A stretch of 64,000 bases of DNA, taken from assembly GCF_019279795.1 (NCBI RefSeq), contig NC_056731.1, positions 862,575,571 through 862,639,570 on the forward strand, written 5' to 3'. The position numbers and the translations under genes were made by a program. A model generated the notes under the pieces. The model was given only the letters and a program-made list of their open reading frames with translations. It searched no databases and had not been told where the DNA came from. Origin of the DNA: Protopterus annectens (Eukaryota; Chordata; Ceratodontiformes; Protopteridae). Positions 41,766 through 53,192 of the stretch are shown one piece after another. Each line of letters begins with the position of its first letter. Position 1 is the first letter of the stretch.

Positions 41766-44011
41766 AGGGTTTGTCAGAGAACATTTCTCTGCTACCCTGG
41801 TTTTGCGGACCTCCTCTGCCTCTAGGGCGGCATCTATTATTATTCCCCCCTCTGCCTCTAGAGGGGAATCGGCCTTGTGCGTCAGATGAGACTCCCTGGG
41901 ATTGTTTGCGGAACCACATCTTTCCTCCCCTCTGAACTTTGGGATAGGGTCTAGAAGGGGTAGAAAAACGGACTCCTATGGCAGAGAGAGTCTTACCTTC
42001 TACCTCGCACCTGGTCAATGTATCCTTCACCTGTGGACCAAACAAGGATGATCCATCAAAGGGAGAAATGGTGAAGGACGCCTTGAAAGGGTCCACAAAG
42101 TTACATAGCCGCATCCAGGCGTGACGTCGTAAGACAACACCTGTGCCTGCGGCTCTACTCACCCCATCTGCAGCATATGAGACCAGCCGCATGGAGGAGT
42201 TAACTATGGAATTCAGGGTTGCCAACTGGGAGTTCATTGTGTCTTTGAACCCCTCAGCTGTAGGATCCTTTATCAGTTCACCCATATCCTTGAGTAAATC
42301 TCTCTGGAGACGAGTGAAGTGGCATAAGTAATTCAGCGAACGCATTGAAAAGGTCGCTGATGAGAACATCCGCTTGCCGTACCTGTCCATGGTCCTAGAT
42401 TCCTTATTAGGAGGATGGACAGGAACCGAAGGATCAGCTAACTCTTTCTTAGTGGCCGCAGCCACCACCATGGCATCAACAGGGACACCTTTGGATAAAA
42501 AATCTTTATCTCTAGGGGCAGTAATAAATTTAGATGGTCTCCTCGGGGTGGGTTCCACTGAATCAGGAGCCGTCCAAGCCTTCCTTGCCACCACTTCCAT
42601 AAGGGGGTCAAAGGGAGAGGACACCCAGGAGGTAGAAGGGCGAGAGCCAAACGCCTCAAGATACACTGACTCATCCTCCGAAGGGTTAAGGGCTGGCCAG
42701 TTCCCCCTCTGTTTCAGGATCTCGAGGATGTCAGCAAAGGAGACATCCTCAGAGGGGGAACAAGGGGAACCTTCGGATTCCTCTAAGTCAGTGTCAGAGG
42801 TGATAGACTCAGGGGAGCCAATGTGCTTCCTCTTGCACTGCCTCTTCCTTGGGGGATCTCCTAGCAGGTCAGGAGAGGCCTCGGAAGAGGAGGAAATTCC
42901 CAATGGGGAAACTTGAGGAGTTGGCTCTCTGCGGTCTAAGACAAGGGGGTGAGTAGAAATCACCGCAGGCACTGTAGATGGGGGGGCTGAAGGAGCCGAC
43001 TGTGGGGCAGAACCTGGTTCTAGCACGCTCCGCATGACCTCAAAGGCACCCCTGTCAGGCAAGGCCAGAGGCCCCCGCTCCGAAGAGACAAGGACCTCCC
43101 CCGGCACCGACAGGGACGGCTCCGAAGCCGATGTCAGAGCCGAACTCACCAGCGCCGAAGCCCCGAGAGGGAGAGTGGGGTCGGACTAGGATCCGATGCC
43201 ACTCGCCCCCTCGGAGCCGACGAAGGAAGCTCGGTGCCGAGATCCCTCCAAGGAGGAGATCGGAGCAGATGACGGAGCCGAAAGGGAAGGTATCGGATCC
43301 GACGCACCGACAGTTATGGCTCCGACAAGCCCTGGCTCCAAACTCAAAGACCCAAACTCGGAGGAAGAATGTATTGGGGAACGGAAATAGCCACTGACTG
43401 GTAAGTCGGGCTATGCAGCATTTGGGCCAGTGCCTCGGACTTGAGAAGTCTACTCACTACCCTTTGCAAATCGTGGTCAGATAACCTGGAAGACCTTGAG
43501 GAATGTGTTTTATGGCTCCGTTCAGAAAGGAGAGGGGATCCTGGCGCCGAATGCACGGAGCCGATAGAGGGGGTCTGGACCTCTTCCTAGACTGTGGCTC
43601 CGATAAGAGTATCGGAGCCAATGGAGTTTTATCAGCCTCAGCTCCAGCCGGAGCAGAGGTAACAGTAGGAGGCTTGGAAACATCGGCTCCAGCCGGAGCC
43701 GATGTCGAAGCCGACTCAATCTTTCCAGCAGTCGACTCTGAAACTGGAGCCGACTGTTTGGAAGTTTTAGAAGGCTTCCCCGACACAGACTGAGTCGGGG
43801 GGCCTTCAGGCTTTAATAAGCCCCGCAAGATTAATTTGTTCTTGCGCTCCTGCAGGACTCTAGGGCTAAAACCATGACAAACAGCACAAGAGTCCTGCAG
43901 GTGCAAAGGTCCCAGGCAATACACACAAGAAGTGTGACCGTCTGTCAGAGACATTTTCTGACAGCACGAGTCACACTTCTTGAAGCCTGAGACCTTAGAG
44001 TCTTTTGACAT
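41752..44011 (-). pseudogene. DIRS B gag (frameshifted)
   Basis: The frame starts at MSKDSKVSGFKKCDSCC (44011) with the motif HTSCVYCLGPLHLQDSCAVC. The frame shifts near 43530 into LSDHDLQRVVSRLLKSEALA (43556-43344). A further break near 43340-43150 restores a long frame (43149-41752, 465 codons). That frame contains VDAMVVAAATKKELADPSV, NKESRTMDRYGKRMFSSATF, GVSRAAGTGVVLRRHAWMRL and an RGRGG-rich tail ending FQHP. The linker is full of SAP/SEP/GAD repeats built on GGAGCCGA DNA motifs. The intact 465-codon block is useful as the reference for copy A. Confidence 0.82.
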
Positions 44012-44384
44012 AGTAAAGAAGTGCCTGACAACAACACAAACACACTGCAGACACACCCTCTACTGAAAGAATTATTAAAATTAAATTATTAAGGCTAACA
44101 AGCCACAAAAATACACACAAACACACAAGCCCTTAACTAAACTAAAAAACAACTAAATCAGTCACACTAAAGGACTGGGGGAAGGGAGGGGTCGAAGGCC
44201 TATAAGATAAGGGAAGAAAGGAAGGGAATAAAGACCCGAAAAAAACAGGGGTCGATTAATCTATCTATTTAAATAAACTAAAAGGTTATGGTGTGAGACA
44301 AAGAGGGGTTAAGAAATACCTAATATGTAAAAATTCTAACTAACCTGTCTGAGCCGGTAGAAAAGCACCTCGTCAGCTATAGCG

Positions 44385-44546
44385 GCAAACGAGATCTGAG
44401 TAGTTACCGCCTAGCATTGTGGGATATAGGGGAGCCTCGAGCCAGTGGAATTAGCTCTCGAGCTTTAGTATTGGCCGAGTTGGAGCCGAGGATCGGCTCC
44501 GAACCCATCCAGCAAGAATGAAGGCGAGATTGACAACTTAACATTA
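44385..44546. repeat. DIRS B right inverted terminal repeat
   Basis: Reverse complement of 38340-38495 with few mismatches, ending CAACTTAACAT. L1 ORF1 sequence follows immediately. Confidence 0.85.
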
Positions 44547-45175
44547 TAAAAGTTATCCAACTTAGAATTAGCAGTAAAATTCAATGGCTTTAGTGTAGCA
44601 ATTCATAAATAAGCTCCACAAATAGCAGGATAATTTAGCAAAAAATATTAGAACTATACAAGACAAAATGGTGTCACAGGAGAAGACAAGCTCTATTCTA
44701 AAGTCACAATTACTGGATAATGAAATGCAATCTAGGTGTAAGAATTTTAGAGTTATTGGTGTTCCAGAGGGCTGCAACAAATGTAAATTGTTGGAACAAA
44801 TTCTGAATGAGACTTTCAGTAATGTTTTGGACCTAACAATTCAAAATTCTGGGCTTGATAGAGTGTGCTGAGTGCCCTTTCTTGCAAATTCTTCCAAACC
44901 TAGATCAATATTAGTAAAATTCTTGAAACACAAAGGCAGCAGCAATAAAGAAGACACTAAAAGTAAATAGAGCAAAACTATCTATATTCGTGGATTTCTC
45001 ACAGGATGTAGCAATGAAAAGGAACTCTTTTACTGAGTTGGAGAAAGTGCTGTGGAAGAACATTAAGTCCACCGTCATATATATCCAGCCAAGTTAAAAT
45101 ATTGTGGAAAGGCATTTCTATGATACAGTTTTGAAAACTAAGACAGAACTAGCTGCTTCGGGAATATTGTGAGGT
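44547..45175 (+). pseudogene. L1 ORF1 (C-terminal two-thirds)
   Basis: The coiled-coil remainder (NLAKNIRTIQDKMVSQEKT) leads into DNEMQSRCKNFRVIGVPEG. This is the RRNN.RI.G.PEG motif at the start of the L1 ORF1 RNA-binding domain. After a stop, RSILVKFLKHK matches the VKF block. FVDFSQDVAMKRNSFTELEK matches F.DFS...Q.KR..F, and VIYPAKLKY matches the LYPAKLKI block. Several frameshifts and stops are present. ORF1p is an RNA-binding chaperone in the family. Confidence 0.75.
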
Positions 45176-45379
45176 CTGATGTGCAGCCAGATGATTCCTG
45201 CATGTTACCCCTAATGGACAGCATATGAACTTTCTATTGTTTTGTTTTCAACCACATATTTTTCTTTCTGTGTCACAGGTGAGGTGGCATTGGATTTTAT
45301 CCTTTACATTTAGGAGTTCTAGTCAAACTGAGGTATGTAATGTGTTTTTTCTCTTATCTACTTAATAACATCACTTAGT

Positions 45380-47661
45380 ATAGTAACAAAAATGTTAATG
45401 GTGTACATAAGTTTCAAAATTGTGAAGAGTGGTAGACGTTAGTAAAAGTAGACCAGAAAATATTTTTGTTACAAGAATCACATTAGACAGATATTTAATG
45501 TGAACAGATAGATGATTGTCAAATTTTATTGGGTAAAATAAATTATTAATAATTCTGACACTTCAAAAACAGCAGGTGTAATAATAATTACTAAACATTC
45601 ATAAGTATACCAAGTGAAAATGTATATACGATTGAAGGGAAGAGTAATCTCATTTCCTTAGTTACAATTTTGAGAAAGCTAACTTTAGGGTCTGCATATG
45701 GACCTTTTGTTGATTATCAAGACTTTTTAGATAATATCTCAGAAGGGTTGCAACACATGGGAAATGTGTGATAACAGCAGGGGATTGGAATGCAGTATTA
45801 CATCAGAACTATGATCATTCCTTATTAAACCAAGCACAGTCGTATCGTACAAAGCATGATACTTTGTTATTAGATTTTTTACAGAAAGAAAAAGTCTGTG
45901 ATACTGGCTGAAGGGTAAAATTCCTAGCAAAAGATGTACACAAATATTGCAAATGTAGTCAAGGTGGGTTCAAGATTAGATATTGTTTTTATATCATATT
46001 ATGTTTTTCTAACTTCTGAATTTTGAGACCCAGAATGCGTTTTATGGACAGATCACTGCTTAATAGCAATGATCCTCAATCATACAGAAATGGGGAAAGT
46101 TTGTTATACAAGAAAAATTCTTTCTAAATGGTTTAAATCACAGGATTTTATGAGATTTATTAAAACTGAAACAACACATTTTTGGCTTGATAATAATAAT
46201 AGTGAGATTGTTTCTTTTAGCATAAACAAGTATAGAATATAAATATGAATAGGGAAAAAAATCTTAAAAGAGCTAGATCAGCAAATTAGAATATTAAATC
46301 AACTGATAACTGTTAACCATGAGAAATATCTCCTGCTTTTCAAAGGTAAATTAGGGATTTCTAATAAATTATATAATAAAGTAGAACAAAGTAAATGTAT
46401 TAAAATTTATTTTAATGATAATTTTATTCAATTAGATCAAATAGGTCAAATACTAGCTTCCTAATGTTGTGACATAAAAAAAATCTTGCAAATACAAGAT
46501 GTAGATGGCAGTATGACAGTAGACAAGCATCAAACTGGATTTATAATCAATAAACATTTTAAGAGAATATATAACTGTAAATAGATTAAAGATTATAATG
46601 TGATAGATAAGTGGCTAAGGATGACCCCAAAATAAAATTGTAAACTTTACAACCAAAACTAATGGTATGTGACATTAAACAAGCTATCAAAAAGTTAAAG
46701 CCAAATAAAACTTCACAATTACATGGTTACGTAGCAGAATTTTACCAGTTTTTATAGATAATTTAGTTCCATATTTATATAACTGGCAAATGTAATGAAT
46801 ATTCCAAATTGAAGAAAACCACAGCCCATGAATTTTTCAGAAATAGTTTTGTTTAACAAATACTGAAAAGATGGTTTATAGCCAGAGTATTATATACCCA
46901 TGTAATTGCTCAATATGGATTATAAGGTTATAGCCTACATAATAAATATAAAACTGGTCACATACATACATAAATGCCTTCACCTTATGCAGTTCATTTT
47001 TTTGTCCTAACTGGACTATGGTAGAGGCCAGTAAACTACTTCAAGCATTATAATATGGCAAGCAGCTAGTTTATCTTGTGATTTTGGCTATTTAGAGTTA
47101 ATCAAGTTTAATGAGACCAAAGCCTTTGATTATATTAATTTTAGAATATTATGAAGTGCCAACATCCTTGATTAGTGTGATTCAAAATCTTTATGCACAG
47201 ACAGAAATTATCAGATTAAATAATAAAATGTGCCTAAGTTTGAATTAACAACAGGTGTGAGACAAAGATGTCTCCTACTGACAACTCTTTTCATGTTAGC
47301 ATTTAATCCATTATTATATAAATAACAGGAGATAATAACATATTCAACTATAAATGGGAAAGAAATTGCACTATTGACATATGCAGATAATTTAATGATT
47401 GTGTCAGCAGATTTTAGTAAAGACGGAAAATTTATCATGGAATGTATAAGGGGAGGACGTTATTTAATTGAATATGCAATAAATTATGAAGAATCAGAAA
47501 GATGCAAACAATGTCAAAATAAAAGAGACAAAGATAAAAATTCCAAAACTCGTTTAATGGCAGTAGCTACATTTCTATGTATTTATAATTGTGCAGAATT
47601 TGATAAGATGTTACAGAAAACTTGTGCTTTGTATTTAGGGAAAGTGGAAAATGTGCTGGAG

Positions 47662-47709
<48 letters not shown>

Positions 47710-48130
47710 CATTGTTTATTATTAGAAATAATTAATATAATAAAGATGAAGGTGTTACCTATTATTTTATTCCCATTACAGAATTTTTTTTGGTTTCCCC
47801 CTCAGATATAATGAATTTCATAAGTTAAGAAACTAATAATTAATTTTTTGTGGAGTGTGTGTGTGTGGGGGGGGGGTCACCAAAAATACCATGGTGAGTA
47901 GTAACAACACCAAGAGATAAAGATGGTTTAGGAAGGCCAGGCATTGTTAAGTATACCATTCTTTGCACTTTTGTGAACTTAATGAACTTACAGTATGCTG
48001 GGAAAAAGGTCTATGATTTAATAAGGGGATAAAATTATGAAATCAAAGAGCCCGATTCCAAGATTATTATAGTTAAAAATCTTACAGTTTGGGGTTGTTT
48101 GATTATTACAGTAAATAGATAACAGAATAA
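45380..48130 (+). pseudogene. L1 ORF2 (decayed)
   Basis: The endonuclease start reads NVNGVHKFQN..., then IFLLQESH near 45460-45485 (L1: NVNGL......VFLQETH). RT blocks are recognisable at about 46950-47410: NETKAFDYIN (FD.EKAFD), TTGVRQRCLLLTTLFMLAFN (G.RQGCPLSPLLF.L) and LTYADNLMIV at 47374-47403. Here the FADD active site has become YADN. A later block LPIILFPLQNFFW near 47757 fits the post-RT region. A (TA)n array has expanded inside at 47667. Many stops; inactive. Confidence 0.75.
47667..47704. repeat. (TA)n microsatellite
   Basis: About 19 uninterrupted TA units inside the L1 ORF2 relic. Confidence 0.95.
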
Positions 48131-48479
48131 CTGACTTTATTAACTGTGCCCAGTTCTAAAATGGAAGAAACACATTAAGCATTGGTGAAGTCTGCCATTA
48201 CCACTGAAGAGCACCTGGAAAAAAATGGTAGAAAACATTGCAGTTGCTAGTGCAGCTACTAAACAACAACCATTAAGACTTAGTGAAACTAGTACATCCT
48301 TACACAAAAGCTCTGCCACCGCCAACCAACACTGAGCCTGCAAAAATAACTTGCCACAGTTCAACATCATGCTAAGGAAACCAGTAACTATTCTGGCAAC
48401 TTCAAAAGTTGGTAACTTTATGAACAAAAGTACACCTGTGTAAGTAAACTTACTATAACAGTCTATGTTTGAATATATA

Positions 48480-48646
48480 TGGGTGTCTTTCATATGTTCA
48501 AGAGTTCAACTGTTTCAACAAATAAAGAACAGGAAAAGCAATCAATAAGGGAAAGATCCCAAATTGCCATCCTTTTCAAGTTCAAGACTGGGGTACAGAA
48601 GGGATTGGAAATTTGCTATTACCCACTGTGTGTGATCTCAAAGCTG

Positions 48647-48718
<72 letters not shown>

Positions 48719-48816
48719 CATACAGTCAAATGGGTTTTCAGTGTTTTGAAATTTCGGTGTTATGGTCTCAGTCAAATGAGTTTCTATCAAATGAACGTTC
48801 GATCATATGAAGTAGA
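48480..48816. mobile_element. TA-flanked foldback element 1 (MITE-like)
   Basis: The left end GGTGTCTTTCATATGTTCAA (about 48481-48500) and the reverse complement of the right end, GGTCTACTTCATATGATCGA (ending about 48816), match imperfectly over ~40 bp. TATATA lies outside both ends. It contains the (GT)n array and no coding sequence. TA flanks and terminal inverted repeats suggest a non-autonomous DNA transposon that targets TA. Confidence 0.55.
48646..48714. repeat. (GT)n microsatellite
   Basis: About 34 GT units with one interruption near the start. Confidence 0.95.
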
Positions 48817-48818
<2 letters not shown>

Positions 48819-48879
<61 letters not shown>

Positions 48880-48919
48880 ATATATATAGATATATCTATA
48901 TATATAGATATATATATAT
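48819..48919. repeat. (TA)n array with TATATCTATATA variants
   Basis: Continuous TA repeat, ending with palindromic TATAGATATA variants. It separates foldback elements 1 and 2. Confidence 0.95.
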
Positions 48920-49542
48920 GTCTACCTGAAAACGCTGAATGTGCACAACGCCGATGACGAGAACACCGACACCGGAAGATCGACAATGGAGAAGACCGAC
49001 AGTTGAGAATCCTGACACTGAGAACACCGACATGTTAAGGTAAGTGTGCGATAGGGACAGACATTACGGTCAGGATGTGGGTAAGGTAAGTGTGTGATTG
49101 TGACAGACGTTAGGGTAGGGTGCGGGTCAGGTAAGTGTGTGATAGTGACAGACTTTAGGTTTAGGAGCGAGTTAAGTGAGTTAGGGTTTGGGTGCGGGTA
49201 AAGTAAGTGTGCGATAGTGACGGCCTTGAGGGTTAGGGGCGGATTAAGAGGGTTACGGTGCGGGTAAGGTAAGTTTGCGATAGTGACGGACCTTAGGGTT
49301 AGGGTTTGGGTTAAGGTTAGTGTATAGATAGTTGTGTATGCAAGGTTTAGTGTAGGTTTGTAAGGTTTTTGGTGTGCTTGTGTTGTGTGTGTTTTTTGGG
49401 AAAGGTATTTGTTTTGTTGATTGTCGGGATTTTGGTTTGTCGGGCATGTGAAGTTTCATGTTTTTGAACTTTCTTTTTTTGTCGGTTTTTTCGTGTCGGT
49501 TATTTTATCGGTGTTTTGGCTTGTCGGTGTTATCAGGTAGAC

Positions 49543-49544
<2 letters not shown>
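48920..49544. mobile_element. TA-flanked foldback element 2 (MITE-like)
   Basis: The left end GTCTACCTGAAAACGCTGAA and the reverse complement of the right end, GGTCTACCTGATAACACCGA, are terminal inverted repeats, with further AACACCGACA copies inside. Both ends abut (TA)n arrays. The interior holds a ~45-70-bp tandem repeat (49038-49310) but no ORF of note. It is probably non-autonomous. Confidence 0.65.
49038..49310. repeat. Tandem repeat, five GGTAAGTGTG units
   Basis: Units begin at about 49038, 49083, 49128, 49198 and 49265. Each has a GTAAGT core followed by GYGATAGTGACRGAC-like sequence and TTAGGGT/GGGTGCGGG. Unit length varies between 45 and 70 bp. Confidence 0.7.

Positions 49545-49605
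<61 letters not shown>
49545..49605. repeat. (TA)n microsatellite
   Basis: About 28 TA units between foldback elements 2 and 3. Confidence 0.95.
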
Positions 49606-49611
<6 letters not shown>

Positions 49612-49621
49612 AAATATATAT

Positions 49622-50207
49622 GTAGATAAATATAACTTGAGATTACCAAAATCTCAGTAGACCAACATTCACATCACTGAGCCGAAAAGCACGAAGTTTC
49701 ACATTAGTGAAACTTCACAATACCAACATCCAAATGCCCAGCAGTTCAAGCTGAGCAGAACAGGAAATCCCCTCTTGTGCATGTTGTAGGCTGATCACGG
49801 AGCTAGTATCTTTAAATAGCAAGGAGTTTGGGGGGGGCAGCCCCCCATGGGGGGTGCAGGGGGGCATAGCCTCCCTGCAAAAACGTTAAAAAGTAAGGGT
49901 TTGTAGTGAAGGTTTTTTTGCTTTTTTTCATGTTTGTTATGAATATTCATGTTGGTGCTGTGGAGACCATCATGAGTATTTAGTGGTAACTGCTAAGGGT
50001 CTAGGTTTATTGGTTGGTGGGCCAGGCGTGGGTGAAGGGAAGTAGGTAGTTTTATTTGGAATGTTTTTTTTTTTTTTTACATGGTGAGGTTAGTTGTGAT
50101 TTTGAAGTGTTAGTGTTCTGTGTGTCATTATGAGGTGTCGAGTGTTTGAAATGTCGGTGTTTAGGATTCTGTGATTTAAATGCTGGTCTGCTGAGATTTC
50201 AGTAATC

Positions 50208-50208
<1 letters not shown>
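49622..50208. mobile_element. TA-flanked foldback element 3 (MITE-like)
   Basis: The left end GAGATTACCAAAATCTCAGT (about 49639) and the reverse complement of the right end, AAGATTACTGAAATCTCAGC, match over ~45 bp. The right end runs straight into a (TA)n array. The left end follows TA-rich sequence. Its centre has a GC-rich palindromic block (GGGGGGCAGCCCCCCATGGG near 49835). No transposase is present. Confidence 0.6.

Positions 50209-50265
<57 letters not shown>
50209..50265. repeat. (TA)n microsatellite
   Basis: About 27 TA units placed between foldback element 3 and the 3' tail of CR1 copy 3. Confidence 0.95.
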
Positions 50266-50267
<2 letters not shown>

Positions 50268-50386
50268 TTCATAGGTTCATAGGTTCATACTAGGCTATCT
50301 GCCCTAGGGCATTTATAAGCCTAGCCAGAATGTGTTTGGCTTTCGCCACCCATTTTAAATTTATTTTGCTATGCCCTTTTTCGAGG

Positions 50387-53163
50387 TTAGTATACTGTGC
50401 CTCTGTCTAACAGTGACACAGAAGTGATACCCGGGGTAAACCTACGATCTCCCATCCACTCATCAAGATTCCTCTTGAAGAGAGTCAATGAGGGACTCTG
50501 CCTAACCTGGACTGGGATTTTATTCCAGAGTGAAGGGAGCCTCTGGGTTATGAATCTGTCCCTCCAGCATGTCCTATTTATTTCAGTGCTGAGGTTCAAG
50601 TCTCTCGAGTGAGTAGCTCGATGGGATTTGGATTTTCTGAGGTGCAGCATGTCCATTAAGTCCGGGTTGGACATGGCTTTATACATCAGGCACAGATCGC
50701 CTCTGAACAGGCGGTATGCCACTGAGTAGAGCTGGAGTTTCTTTAACCGGCAGCATATGGCATCTGTTTGAGCCCTTTGATCCTCTTGGTGAGGTACTTT
50801 TGGGGTCTTTCCAGTTGCTGCAGGTGTCTGGTAAGGTACATCCCAAAAGGGGCATTGTACTCAATTATGGGCCTGATGAGGGATGAGTAAAGAGGCACGA
50901 TGACCTCCCCTGATCTAGATGTGAATCCCTTCATGATTAGGTGGGCTATATAAAATGTTTTTCTAACCACTTTGGCCACGTGGTTGTCAAATGAGAGATT
51001 ACTATCAACTTGGGTCCCCAGGTCCCTAATTACTTCTTCTGTACTTAATGGATTTCCACCTATGTGGTAATTTGTGGGCACTTTGTTTTTGCCAAAGGGG
51101 ATGACTATACACTTTTTGGCATTTAGCTTGAGGCCATGGCTCTGGCACCAGTTGTCTGTTTCTATGAGGCCCTTTTGGAGGATGCTTGTGTCGGCTGGAG
51201 AGTCGATTATGGCGCCCAGTTTGCAGTCATCTGCGAACTTGGTCAGCCACAGTCCTTCCGTGTTGGCCTGTACCTCCGAGAAATATATACCGAACAAGAG
51301 AGGTCCCAGGACTGAGCCTTGTGGGACACCACTTGTAACTGGTTTGGAGTCTGACATGGCTCCAGCAATTCTAACCATGTGGGTTCTGTCCTTGAGCCAG
51401 TTTGCAATCCATCTAGTGACATAGGGGTTTATATTTAAGCTGGTGAGCTTATCTATAATGCCCGAGTGGGGTATTGTATCAAGGCTTTGCGAGGTCCAGG
51501 TAGGCTGTGTGGATCACCTTCCCTCGTCAATGGCCTTGGTGACTGTTTCAAAGAAATCAACCAGGTTTAAGAGGCAGGATCTGCCCTTAACAAAGCCGAA
51601 CTGGGTAGGATCCAGTGTTTGTAGGTCCCCAATATCTTTATTTATGAGGTCCATGATGATCCTTTCCATAGCTTTGCAGACCAAGCTAGTCAGGCTTATG
51701 GGGCGATAGTTTCCAGGATCCGTTGAGGCACCACCTTTATGGAGAGGGACCACTGTTGCTGTCGCCACTCTTTGGGCACATATCCTGTAGTAAGGCTGAG
51801 ATTGAACAGTAGTTTTATGTTTGGGTTTAGCTCTTCTTTGAGTTCATGTAGGACGAGCCGGGACACCATCTGGTCCCATTGATGCTGTGTTTTTGCTTTG
51901 GAGAGGGCGGCTCTTACCTGAGCATCTGAGATGTCAGGGGCAGCACTCTGCTGGGATAGATATTTGCCCTTTTGGTGGGGAGAGGGAGAAGTTTGCGCTG
52001 AACCTGTCAGCTAGGATGTTGGCAATGTCTGTGGGTTCGGTGTATTTTTGTCATTTTGGACTAATTCTGAGCATATCTGGGAATTACCACCCAGGTTCCT
52101 AACATAACTAAAGAAAGCCTTGTGATTATCCTTAGTGTCCTGTGCAATTTTTCTCTCAAAGCTGGCCTTAGACAATTTTATGTGTGCCCGTAGTTTTTGC
52201 TAATACTGATCAGTGATGCCTTCCCTTGGGATTTTGCTTTATCATTTAGTAGCTTCCTCCTTCTATTGTATAGTTTGTTTATGGCTGGGGTCCACCAGAC
52301 AGGACGTCTGCCTTTGGAGGATTGGGTCTTGGTTTTATTTGGGATCGCATGATCCATGCATTCCTGAAGGTGTTCATAGAATGCGTTTATAAAGGATTCT
52401 GCGGTCTGGGCCGTATTTTCCACAGGCCGGGGCTTTGAAGGATTCCACCTCAGTTTTGAGGAGTGTAAAATTTGCTTTAGAGAAGTTTTTCACTGTGGTT
52501 TTCTGGGCAGGAGGTGGGGTCGGGATGTGAATATCCAGTGAGATTAGTTTATGGTCTGATCTTACCAGTGAGGGATACACTTCTGGTCTGGAGCATAGAG
52601 TCCCCATGTTGGTGATGATCAGGTCCAGTATGTTTTCCCTCTTGTGGGAGTGGTAACAAGTTGTTCCATAGCATTTGAGTTTATAAATTCTAGGAACCTT
52701 TGGGCTAGGGTGTTGGAGCTAGAGTAATGCTTCCAGTCTATGTTTGGGTAGTTGAAGTCGCCCAATATAATGGTGTTTGGAGAGACCTTCATATTTTCCA
52801 GTGTTCTCAGGAAGGCCGAGTGGGGTTCCTGGGTTTGGGAGGGTGGTCTGTAGCAGGCTATAAACTGGAAGGCAGTTTTACCCACTGTTAGTTGCACATG
52901 GATAGTCTCTGATGCTTCGTGCTTTGCCACCAACCTGGAGGTGTGGGTATCTTTGATGAATATCGATACTCCTTCTCCTTTTGTGGTTCGGTCCAAGTGT
53001 TGGGCCGAAAAGCATGGTATGAGGTATAACCTGGTAGTGCTGGGGTGCTCTCGGGAGCCCTGAACCAGGTTTCTGTTACTACACAGATATCGATGTTCTC
53101 CATGCTAAGGAGAGTTTCGAGTGCGTGCATCTTGAGGTTTAGACTTCTGGCGTTGAGTAGCAT
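50387..53163 (-). pseudogene. CR1 copy 3 ORF2 (endonuclease-reverse transcriptase)
   Basis: Endonuclease blocks are LLNARSLNLK (53163), VVTETWFRAPE, ILGDFNYPNIDW (near 52760) and SLVRSDHKLISL. RT blocks are FGFVKGRSCLLN (near 51590), SGVPQGSVLGPLLF (near 51330) and FADDCKLGAI (near 51235). The C-terminal CR1 motif NRTCWRDRFITQRLPSLWN lies near 50560. The frame breaks near 52990, 52615, 52400, 51900, 51510 and 50750. Motif residues in the RT core are intact, but the protein cannot be made in one piece. Confidence 0.85.
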
Positions 53164-53192
53164 TACTCTTAGTTTCTTATCCCTTGTGTTAC

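Larger units (their letters stand above)
38306..44546 (-). mobile_element. DIRS retrotransposon copy B (full length)
   Basis: This 6.24-kb element has inverted termini (about 38340-38495 and 44385-44540), an internal complementary region (38690-38793) and the same gene order as copy A. ITR sequences differ in the middle from copy A, so A and B are sister subfamilies. RT-RNase H and recombinase frames are both uninterrupted, but the RT active site is YLDY. Gag has at least two frame breaks. It sits inside an L1 ORF1, with no target duplication evident. Orientation is the same as the host gene and opposite to the L1. Confidence 0.92.
44547..48440 (+). mobile_element. L1 element, 3' part (ORF1 rest and ORF2)
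   Basis: The sequence resumes with ORF1 directly after DIRS B and continues into a decayed ORF2 (about 45380-48130 or further). The order coiled coil, RNA-recognition region, CTD, endonuclease, RT is that of L1. It is antisense to the host gene. The end is indistinct: recognisable sequence fades at about 48.1-48.4 kb, just before a foldback element. It is an older insertion than DIRS B, which interrupts it. Confidence 0.8.

Noticed and set aside
48479-48889. A 136-residue protein
   Set aside because: The frame exists only because (GT)n and (TA)n repeats lack stops (Cys-Val and Ile-Tyr runs).
49038-49310. Interstitial telomere sequence (TTAGGG)
   Set aside because: TTAGGG words occur singly within longer 45-70-bp units, not as tandem hexamers.
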